From the NCBI GenBank assembly GCA_024196135.1, contig JAMQCK010000142.1, positions 1-51,050 on the forward strand: a stretch of 51,050 nucleotides of DNA. The letters are read 5' to 3'. The position numbers were made by a program, and so were the translations under genes. Below the pieces are notes generated by a model. That model had not been told where the DNA came from. It saw only the letters and a list, made by a program, of their open reading frames with translations, and did not search any database. This DNA is from Pleurotus ostreatus/Saccharomyces cerevisiae fusant. Its lineage: Eukaryota > Opisthokonta. The first letter of the stretch is position 1. Every line of letters starts with the position of its first letter. Shown one piece after another: positions 40,020-49,400 of the stretch.

Positions 40020-41170
40020 CGACGAGGGGGGGGGCGTGTGAAAGTAAGTGGGCGTGTGAGAGTAAGTGGGCGAGCGAGGCACGACCAGTGCACAGCGAGC
40101 GAGCCACGACCAGTACACAGCGAGCGAGCAACAGCCAGTACACAGCAAGCGAGCCACGAGCACACGACGGGTATAAGCGACGATAGGGAGTGAGGGGTCG
40201 CTTGTGGGTGGTTGATGACGGCGTAGGCAAGCGGTGAGGCCGAGGACGCGAGTGTTGGTGGTGAAGGGACGCGAGTGTTGGCAGTGCAGGGACGCGCGTG
40301 TTGGTGGTGAAGGGATGCGAGTGTTGGTGGTGGACGAACACAGGTGTTGGTGGTGAAGGGACGCAGCCGTTGGTTGTAGAGGAACGCAGCCGCTGGGGAA
40401 GGCGGAGCGCGTCCTCCGTCCACTCGCCACGCAACCTCCGGTAACTCGTCAGGCGGTCTTGGGGACTGAGCGGACGCGAGCAGTCAACGCATCGGTGACG
40501 CGCGGCACAGCCATCGATGACGCCATCCCGTGAGCGCGTCGTCGGGTCGTCGGTCCGAGCCTCTGTCGGCTTGATTCCTTCGTGTTTCGTCAGCTTGGTT
40601 CCTTCGTCCTTTTCCAGCGTTCGTCCTTTGTCCTTGTCAGCTTGGCTTCCTTTGTCATTGTCAGTATTCGTCCTTTGTCCTTGTTCCTTGTTCCTGGTCA
40701 GTCTCAGTCGTCTATCCTTCGTCAGCCTGAGCTCTTCGTCCTTTGTCGTCTTCAGTCCTCCCTCCTCTATCAGTCTGAATCCTCTGTCAGCCTCTTTCCT
40801 CTGTCAGTCTCTCTCCTCTATCCTCTGCCGTCCCCGCATGCGAGCGCGCTACGTCCTCGGCGCCGCTGGTCGCTCGCGCAGTCGTGGCTAGTCGTTGTCG
40901 CAGTCGTGACCAGTAGCTCTCACAGCCGCAGCCGCAAATGATCTAGCGGTCAACCAGTCTCGCGGTCGTGGCGGATCTACCTCGCAGTTGTGCGATCCTA
41001 GCCCTCGCGGTCGTGCGCGATCCTAACCCTCGCCGTTGTCGACCAAGCTGCCGGCCGCGCGCCTCGTCTCGTCTGCTGGCCGCGCATCTCACCCACAGAT
41101 CAGCCGCGCATCCCATCCACAAACCAGCCGCGTATCCCATCCACCGATTAGCCGCGTCCCCTTCCTCAAA
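40020..41170 (+). repeat. series of short minisatellites
   Basis: 20-bp GTAAGTGGGCGTGTGA units (40030-40070) are followed by about 29-bp AGCGAGCGAGCCACGACCAG units (40075-40165). Next come 28-30 bp AGGGACGCGAGTGTTGGTGG units, about six copies (40240-40375). After these come TTCGTCCTTTGTCCTTG-type units (40575-40820) and ATCCCATCCACAAACCAG-type units (41090-41160). No gene is seen. Confidence 0.7.
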
Positions 41171-41249
41171 CCCGGTACCCTCGCCTCGCTCTCCCCCAAC
41201 TCCCCCACTCCCCCGGCCAGGGTGTTTCTAAGCTCGCTGGCGCTCGCAC

Positions 41250-42060
41250 TTCCCTTCCCCTTTCACATCCCTCTCCCTCCCCCCTCCGCGCCTCCATCGC
41301 CCTCTCCCCTTCCCTCCCCTCCCTTCCCCTCTCCCCCTCTGCGCCTCCCTCTCACCCTTCCCCCCCTCCCCACCCGCTAGAATGGGCCTTACCCCCCCTT
41401 CCCTCCCTCTGCGCCTCCCTTCCCTCCCTTCCTTGTACTTTTTTTTACTAACCCACCCCTAAGACTCGTTACTGCTCGCCCCCTTCGCGCCCTTTCTAGA
41501 ATCCCTTCCCTCCCTTTCCCCCTCCTCCCCCTTCCCTCTCACTTACTTTCCCCCCTCCCCTTCCCTCCCTTCCCTCCCTCCCCTTCCCTTCCTCCCCTTT
41601 CCCTCCCTCCCCGTCCCTCTCCTCCCTCCGCGTCCCCGCCCCCCCTCCGCTTACTCTCCCCCTCCGCTCGCCCTTCTCGTAGGGGGGTCAGATGACCGAC
41701 TCGCGCACTAGAGGGCGGGAGGCTGGGGGGTGGGGGAGGGGCTCATTGCGCGCAGGAGGTCAGGAGCGTCATGGCGCACTAGAGGGCGGGAGCGTCATGG
41801 CGCGCTAGAGGTCGGGAGCGGGTGTTAGCCAGCCGGAGGGGTGGGGGCGAGTGTTAGCGAGCCGGAGGGGGTGGGGGCGAGTGTCAGCGAGCCGGAGGAG
41901 TGGGAGCGAGTGTTAGCGAGCCGGAGGAGTGGGAGCGAGTGTTAGCGAGCCGGAGGGGGTGGGCTGTCGGAGGGAAGCAGTGGGAAGGGAGGAAGCAGTG
42001 GGCTGTCGGAGGGGAGTAGGCTGGCAGAGGGGGGAGAGGAGGGGTGAGGATGGGTGTCAG
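41250..42060. repeat. second polypyrimidine-to-polypurine switch with 29-bp units
   Basis: From 41250 to 41680 the plus strand is C/T-rich (TCCCTCCCTTCCCC words). After 41700 it becomes G-rich, with about five 29-30 bp units of GCGAGTGTTAGCGAGCCGG at 41815-41965. It repeats the arrangement seen at 37390-37990. Confidence 0.75.
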
Positions 42061-42171
42061 CGAGCCCTCGGTCGCATCGGCTATTGATCACCCTCGGTTT
42101 TCAATCCACCTGCGCGCGACGGCGAGCCCTTCTAAAACATGAGGGAAAGGGGAGGCGCCGGCGCACCCTCG

Positions 42172-43318
42172 CACCTTCGCGGCGTCTTCGCAGCGCGCTC
42201 ATTCCAATGCGCATGCGCGCGACGCGTTCGAGGACGCATCTTCACAGCGAGCGCATTCTTCGCCGCGAGCGCGGTGGAAGATGCATCTTCGCAGCGAGCG
42301 AGCTCAAAGCGTATCCTCGCGGCTAGCACGTTCGAAGACGCACGCTTCGCGGCGAGCGCGTTCGAAGACGCATCCTTGCAGCGAGCGCGTTCGAAGGCGC
42401 ATCCTCGCAGCTTGCGCGTTCGAAGGCGCGTCTTCGCCAGGTGCGCCCGAAGACGCGTCTTCGCAGCGGCGAGGTCGAAGACGCGTCTTCGCCAGGTGCG
42501 CCCGAAGACGCGTCTTCGCAGCGGCGAGGTCGAAGACGCGTCTTCGCAGCGAGCGCGTCCATAGGCGCGTCCTCGCAGCGAGCGCGGTCGAAGGCGCATC
42601 CTCACGGCGAGCGCGCTCGAAGACGCATCTTCGCAGCGAGCGCGTTCGAAGACGCGCCTTCGCCAGGTGCGGTCGAATGCGCGTCTTCGCAGCTAGCGCG
42701 TTCGAAGGCGCATCCTCGAGGTGGGGTCGAAGACGCGTCTTCGCAGCGAGTGCGTTCGAATACGGGTCTTCGCAGCGAGCGCGTTCGAGGGCGCACCTTC
42801 GCAGCGAGCGAGCCCTCGGTCGCATCCTCGCGCCGAGCGCGTTCGAAGACGCATCCTAGTAGGCGCGTTCCAGGCGCAGCATCGCATCCTCGCGAGTTGA
42901 AAGGCGCATCTTCGCCGCGGGTGCGGTCGAAGGCGCGTCCTCGCAGCTAGCGCGGTCGAGGGCGCGTCTTCGCGGCTAGCGCGGTCGAAGACACATCCTC
43001 GCAGCTAGCGTTCGAAGACGCATCGTCTTCGCAGTGCGTTCGAAGACGCAGCCTCGCAGCGAGCGCGGTCGAAGACGCATCTTCGCAGCGAGCGCGTCCA
43101 AGGGCGCATCTTCCAGGTGCGTTCGAGGGTGCGTCTTCGCAGCGAGCGCGTCCGAAGACGCGTCCTCGCCAGGTGCGTTCGAGGGCGCGTCTTCGCGGGG
43201 AGCGCGGTCGAGGGCGCGTCTTCGCAGCGCGGTCGAAGGTGCGTTCGAAGGCGCACCCTCGCAGCGAGCGACGCGTTCGAATGCGCAGCTTCGCAGGTGC
43301 GGTCAAGACGCGCCTAGC
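42172..43318 (+). repeat. main CpG-rich 27-29 bp satellite array
   Basis: About 40 units of GCAGCGAGCGCGTTCGAAGA followed by CGCGTCTTC, with 27-bp variants starting GCCAGG. Many units contain the 16-bp perfect palindrome CGAAGACGCGTCTTCG (for example 42448-42463). CpG density is extreme with few TG/CA decay products. Open frames in several phases, rich in Ala/Arg/Ser, are artefacts of the repeat. Confidence 0.9.
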
Positions 43319-43735
43319 GGCTTTCTCGCGTTTGGGTCCTCGACGGCCCACCTTGGCAACCCCCTTGGCAGCTTTTCGGGCTGTCCTCCATCGCATCGCG
43401 CCAGACTCGGCGGACAATGGCGACGAAGTGCCAGCCCGCCAGCCTCCTCGCCCCAATTAGGATCAGATGTAGTGCAGGACCTATCATGCACGAAGTTTTC
43501 GTTTTTCATTTTAGTATTCCCCTCTAGGTATAGCATTGTATCTTGCATCCTATGAATCCAGAGTCTATCTAGCTACACGGCACGAGCAGCGTCGCCATCT
43601 CGCGAGTCCTGAAACGTCAAAGCCTGCTTCCTCAGCTTCGGGTTTCGAAGCTGGCACCCTACTCTCGCACTCGCCCCACTCTCGCACTCGTCCACTCCCA
43701 CGCCATGGCTATATAGGGCAGAATGCCTCGCTCCC
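43319..43735. other. unique sequence inside the repeat block
   Basis: This is a short AT-richer island (GTTTTCGTTTTTCATTTTAG near 43490). No open frame of note and no repeat are seen. Confidence 0.4.
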
Positions 43736-44700
43736 TGCCTCCTGCTTTCCCGCCTCCCTGGCCGTCGTTGGTCGTCACCTCCCCCTCCCTCCTCCTCCTT
43801 TCTCGCTTCCTTCCGCTCCTTCCTCGCTTCCTTCGCCCTCCTTCCCCACTTCCCCCCCTCCTTCCTCACTCCCTTCCTCCTCCTTCCTCATTCCCTTCCT
43901 CCTCCTCCTTCCTCCTACTTCCTCTCTTCCTTTCCTCCTCCTTCCTCGCTTCCTCCCCCCTCTCAACCTCGACGGGCATCACTCGCTCACTCTCCTCTAC
44001 GGGTTACCTACATCGAGGGGCGTCGCCCGCTCGCTCGCTGAGCGCCTCAATCCCTCCCTGAGCTTCCACCATCCCTCGCTGAGCACCCTTCACCTCTCCC
44101 TGAGCTCTCTCCATTCCTCGCTGAGTTCTCTCCATCCCTTCATCCCTCGACCTAAGGCGGCCGAGGAATCGAGGGAGGGAGGGAAGAGAGGGAAGGGAGG
44201 TGTCGCGGTTGCCGGACGAGAGGGAGAGTGTCGCTCGCCGGGCGAGAGAGGGGGAGAGTCGCTCGCCGGGCGAGAGTGTCGCTCGCCAGGCGAGGGAGAG
44301 GATCGCTAACCGGGCGAGATGCTCGCCGGGCGAGTAAGGGAATCGCACGCTGAGCGAGACAGAGAGTCGCTACAGAGAGTCGCCCCCTTGACTAATTTTT
44401 CGACCGAGGTGGCGAGGATGGGGACTGCACTCGAGCGAGCGGGGCGACGAGGGCGGCATCTGAGGGAGCGGAGTGACGAGGGCGATATCCGAGCGAGCGG
44501 AGCGTCATGTCGCTCGCTGGAAAGGAATTTGTGCGGCGAGGAGGGTGGAGGGGGGCGAGCGATACAGGAATCTCAGAGGGAGGGAATGGGGGCTCGGCGA
44601 GCGATGCGGTGAGGGTGGGTGAGGGTGGGGCGAGGGGAGGAGAGGGAAGGAGAGGGGCGATCGGGGGTTGGGGCTCATGGCTCGTTGGCGATCTCTACAT
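43736..44700. repeat. pyrimidine-rich tract, 20-bp units and hairpin cluster
   Basis: From 43780 to 43975 there are CTTCCTCCTCC microsatellite-like words. From 44040 to 44140 units with CTCCCTGAGCTCTCTCCAT recur. From 44205 to 44370 the inverted repeat CTCGCCGGGCGAG occurs at 44234-44246, 44262-44274 and 44322-44334, and as CTCGCCAGGCGAG at 44282-44294. From 44540 to 44680 the strand is G-rich. No gene is seen. Confidence 0.65.
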
Positions 44701-44874
44701 ACGTCCTGCGTTCGACAGCTAGCTTACACTCCATCCCAATTCCCTCTCACCTCGATGTGACGAGATGCCGGCGGGGGGCTGTGTCACGACGCGCCTCCGT
44801 CACGGGTCACAGACCTCCTTGCCCTCCACGATCATCATCGAAGACGGAATCGGACACAATCATTGCTTACTACC

Positions 44875-45753
44875 ATGGAGTTCCTGACTGAGGAAGAGAA
44901 AGGGCTAGCTATTGTATGTCAGCTTGGTCGGAATGGTGCCCTTACGCTCATTTCCAGACACTTTTTCCTGTCATATATCCATTCAATGACGCGTACGAGA
45001 CAGTCTACAAGGTCACCCAGACGATGGAGAACCTCAATCACCTGTTCTCTCCCGATCACTACCCCTTGGGTACGAGCCCGTTGGCTGCAGATCTCGAACA
45101 CTTTGGACATCTCGTCGCTCGTTATGTACGAGAAATCCCGGCTGTCATCCGCAGCGTGCAACGCATCTACGAGTTCATATCCGACACGCTTTTGGACGAC
45201 TCCGAGCCTATGGAGTCAAGGCTGACTACATTGGAATCTAACTACTTCTCCGCCGTCGAGGATTGCGACACAGCGCTTATGAGGTCCAGCCAGGCCGTCG
45301 AGGCGCTGTCGGACCTGAAGCAGCACACAACCCAATCTCTTTCGTACCCACACGCACTACGACGTCTCGCGATCTGCGCTCTTGGTCCAGACTGGTGCAA
45401 CCGCGAGATCGCGCTGCGCGAGGCGCCGGCTGTTCTTGACGACCTGCGGGATTTGCTCCGTCGTACCGCCGACGTCTTTAAGGAGGTGCGCTTCCACATT
45501 GAGGATGGGCGGGAACGGTTCAGTGCGCAGGCACTGCAGGGTCTGCTAGATATGCCCAAGGAGGGGCGGCAGTCGACGGAACCGTTCATGGCCAGGTACC
45601 TTGGCTGTCTGGACGTGTGGCGAGTCAAATTGGGACACGACGCGAACTTGTTGGACGCCCTAACGAGACGGGCCACCGAGAGCTCCGTCGCGGGTGAGTG
45701 GCGGTAGATTGGAATGTTGAATACTCTTTGAACGCTTTGCAGGTCATTATTAG
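44875..45753 (+). CDS. small all-helical hypothetical protein
   Basis: Exons 44875-44913, 44958-45693 and 45743-45753 give 261 aa with phases 0 and 1. The first exon is MEFLTEEEKGLAI before a GTATGT donor. The last exon adds only three codons before TAG, but the donor GTGAGT and a good CAG acceptor support it. Without that splice the frame ends at 45708 after GEWR, so the C-terminus is uncertain by a few residues. The sequence is rich in amphipathic helices (DLEHFGHLVARYVREIP, LEHF..SVQRIYEFISDTL, VLDDLRDLLRRTADVFKEV). It has no hydrophobic segment long enough for a membrane span and no cysteine or metal motif. I do not recognise the family. The helical bundle is reminiscent of N-terminal domains of fungal signalling proteins, but that is not supported by a motif. 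Confidence 0.68.
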
Positions 45754-45881
45754 CTGGGTGCGGCCTGTGATAGCGCATCAACGTCCGAATTATTTCACAC
45801 GTATACGTTTATAACATCATGCCTTTCTATCTATGCATTTGCCACCGGAAGTAGTAGGAATCGTATTTGCTCCTGCACCAA

Positions 45882-46157
45882 CTAGTACTTCTCCCGCTTG
45901 AACTTGAACCGACGTGGCTCGAGCGTTAATGTCATGCCACCCTTCCTCACGCCCCCGAAGTCCACGCGACGCCATTCTTTGTGCGCTTCCTCTTTCGGCG
46001 CATCAGTCGCCAAGACAGTCACAATGGGATGGCTTACGAGACTACAATGGAGAGAGCGGAGTACAGCGTATGTCGAGATGATAGTCGGTCGTCCCGTACC
46101 AAAGACCCCGAACGCATCGTTCTCGCCGCGTTTGAATGTCTCCGCGCTTGCCGCGGC
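45882..46157 (-). CDS. possible 3' exon of a reverse-strand gene
   Basis: The minus strand reads ETFKRGENDAFGVFGTGRP and, before TAG 45882-45884, KEEAHKEWRRVDFGG then MTLTLEPRRFKFKREKY. The charged, ordered end looks like a true C-terminus. A CTAG acceptor near 46156 could open the exon. Upstream exons cannot be joined with confidence: a short MVLRAVYRGRAAF frame with a GTAGCT donor lies at about 46244-46206 but gives another frame. It may be a gene remnant or a gene with introns I cannot place. Confidence 0.33.
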   Translation of the reverse strand, partial: AAASAETFKRGENDAFGVFGTGRPTIISTYAVLRSLHCSLVSHPIVTVLATDAPKEEAHKEWRRVDFGGVRKGGMTLTLEPRRFKFKREKY

Positions 46158-46444
46158 TAGTTATTCCTGCTCTATCATATCGACTACACTGGGCTACATG
46201 CAGCTACAGGAATGCTGCCCTACCACGATACACGGCTCGCAAGACCATCCTATTCGACTCAATCCATGGGTAAATTTCGATTCAATTCATGGGTGTCTAA
46301 TGGTACAATCCGGTACAAACAAACTGAAAGCATGTAGGACATGATAGCGCGGAAGGGGCAGATACACGAGAAGGTGGAACGGTATACAAAACATACACAG
46401 AGCGTATATAGCATCGTGATAAGTAAGCCTGAAGTACAAATAGC

Positions 46445-49400
46445 TCACATACAGAAGGAACCCATAACATCTCGATAGGCCGAGGACGTTCCAGCTTTTT
46501 CCTCCTTGGGAGCTTTACGACGCGACGGCGACTTGCGATCAGATGCTGATCCAGCCGCCGCTTTCTGGCTCGCTGGAGGTGACTTAGTGGATCGAGGACG
46601 GGAGCCTCCCCTCGTCATCAGCGCCGCGGGAATAGACGGCGGCTCTTCATCAAGTCGCGCCCGCTTGCCTTCGCGCTCTGCCTTCTCCCCCCGTTCGCTC
46701 ACCGCCACCGCGTCCCTCTCGCGCTCGGCTGCCTCCGCCTCCCGCTTGCGCTTGAGCGCCAGGTGCTCCTTGAAGGACAGCCTCGCGCGCGGGGGCTCCA
46801 GTTGCCCGGCGGGAATGATCATGCCGCCCTGCTTGACTAGCTGACGATCGTTGGGCGGGCAGCCGGCCGCAAACGCGCGCGCGTAGCCGTTCTCGAGGGT
46901 GCCTGCGAAGCCGGAGGGTTGAGGCGGGGGGAGGTCGTGGGCTGGCGCGCGTTCGACTGCGACTGCAACTGGAGGCGTCGGGACCTCGACTGAAGGCGAG
47001 AGAGGGTCGTGCGTGAGGGCGCGTTCCGCCTCAACTGGATGGGCAGCCGTAGGTACAAGAGCGACGCAGGAAGTAGACGGCCCCACAGCGGTAACCACCT
47101 TCGACTCCGCCGAGTCGACCGCTGCGATATGGCTGACGCGGTCGTCCATGGGCGTAACTGCAATGACAGACATGGGTACCTCGGGCGACAGAGGCGACTG
47201 CGCAGTCGTACTTGACAGCAAAGGAGGACTGACATGGAGAGAGGGTGGAGGACTGACATGCAGCGACGGTGGAGGATTGATCCTCAGCAATGTAGACGTC
47301 GATGCGGCTGAAGCAGGCTCTGCGACGTCCAAGTACTCCTCAGGAAAGAGAGCTGCTGCGACCGCCGCTTCGCTGCTAAAACCTGTCGGCTCGGGAGGTG
47401 TGTCGGCTTCCGGGGATGGCGGGAAGAGGGCCGCTGCAACATCAGCCGCATTGCTCAGCGGTCGACAAGGCGCTGGCTCAGGCGTCCTGTCGGCTGGTGA
47501 CCTGATGGCCTTGTTATCAACAACCGCATGCGCTGTTTCAACAACTTCGAAGTCTGCATACGCAAGATCTGCAAGACTCTCCTCGGCGACGACGGTGGCG
47601 ACGGGCTCCTCGCAAATGATGGGTACGGGCAAATCATCGGCGATGGCAGCGGGCACCTCGACGGCGACGGCTGAGGGAAGCGACTCGGAGGAAGATGGCA
47701 TGGTCACATCCTTTTCGACAATCTCGCCGTCCTCGACCACAGGTGACGGAGTAACGGCGCGCGACTTCGGGTCGGCATGTCCTGCGCCATTCACCTCAAG
47801 ATCACCATTTGCGGACGAGCCGCTCTTGCCAACTAGAGGCTGGTCCAAATCAACTGGCGCTTCTACACCGTTGACGGCGACTACGACCTCCGCGTCGATG
47901 ACACGATGCGCATCCGCCGCCTGGTCTACTGCGTGAAGTCCATCGACAGCCGGTGCCTCTGCCGAGGAAACCGAGGGAGGCTCGTCGTATGCCTCAGGAG
48001 ACGGTTCGCCAAGCTCCTTGACAGAAGACCGATCAACCTCCCCAGCAGCAGACTTGCCAATCTCAAACGCAGCACCACCACGTCCTTCGCCATCCCTCTG
48101 CCCCTCACCCGAGCGTTGCAAGGAGTCTGACGAGGTCGCGCTCTCCCCAGATTCGGCAGTCGACGCAGGGCGTGGCGCGAGATCATCGACCTCCATGAAG
48201 ACCTCTGGAGGAGGCCAAACCGGCCAAGGCGACGCCGGCAGAGCGTCTTCCGTCGCCTTTGGTACGTCGGTCGAGGATGGGGCTGAAGCATCGACAGAGG
48301 CCACCTCACATGTCGGCGAGTCGGCGGATGGTGCAGAAGGTACTTCAGATATCGTCGAGCGAGGTGCTGCTAGAGTCGCTGAGGAGGGCGCCTCTAGGCT
48401 CGACGAGGAAGGCGCTTCCGGGGTTGACGATGATGGTGTTGACCCTACGCTCGCATCGACGCCTGGCTGGCTCTGGTTCCTCATCGGTCCGTTGCCGTTG
48501 AGCAGAAGTACGAGCGCCTGCGCTGCCGCGGCATCGTCGTCCTCGGTCGGACCAGAGAGCGAGGGAGCGTTCTTAGCCACCTTGTACGGGCGAGGCGACT
48601 CATCACCATTGCCGTCTCGAGCTCGCTTAAGGTTCCGCGCTTCGTCGAGAGCTTCGGCCTGAGTGGACGCATCGGCTGTAGTACAGTCAGACAGTGAAGC
48701 GGGGGCCAAAGGATCGCACTCACCACGTTCACGCACCTCCTGACGGGCATGAACAATCGGAAGGGACTCCACGATCTGCGCATCCTTCGCCACCGATGCG
48801 CGCGGGACAGGGATCAGAACGCCGTCGCGCAGTGTCAGAACACAGTCGATCGGCAGATACCTATCAGCTATGGCGCTCGGGAAGCCCCACGAGGCGGAAT
48901 CGGCAGGCTGTGGAGGAGCAGAATTATACCCAGTAACTTGGATCTCGTCATTGGAGTCGCTGTCCTCCAAAGGTTGCACCGTCTGCGGGTCCTCGACTGG
49001 GTTCGCGATGGACGCGTCGACACCCACGTCTTGCCTCGTCGGTTCTTCGTCGGGGTACCGCAGCTCGTTCTCTTCTTCCTCGTCGATGTACTCGTCCGCG
49101 TAAGCAGCGAGGGCTGAGATGGGTGAGCGCAGTCCCAAGAACGGTCCGACGGAGCACATACCTGCAGCCCTTACACCCTCCGACATAGTCGAACGAGTCC
49201 AAATCTGGTGTCGAGGCACTCCCTCCCGTGCGATGCACTGCGTCTTCCACCGCGCGCCCTCGGCCAGGCCCAACTCCTTGCATCGCTCGCACTCTGCGAG
49301 CACCTTCTCATGCACGCACGACGGCGGGAGAGAGCTCCCCTCGTCGTCAGATTCCTCCCACCCTTCGCAAACGGGACAAGGCACCAAGCGGGCAGCAAAG

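Noticed and set aside
42139..42950. overlapping Ala/Arg/Ser-rich frames in the satellite
   Set aside because: They arise in several phases at once from the repeat unit. No start context or codon bias supports them.
42172..43318. CRISPR-like array (29-bp repeats)
   Set aside because: The units are directly adjacent with no unique spacers, and the DNA is eukaryotic with spliceosomal introns.
35396..44700. telomeric or subtelomeric end
   Set aside because: No TTAGGG-type arrays were found, and ordinary genes continue on the far side.
44875..45753. NLR/STAND N-terminal domain assignment for the helical protein
   Set aside because: The resemblance is only general helicity. There is no NACHT/NB-ARC exon or diagnostic motif nearby.
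45898..46344. 148-codon forward frame
   Set aside because: The opposite strand has the more protein-like pattern ending at 45882. The forward frame has many rare turns and no upstream signals.
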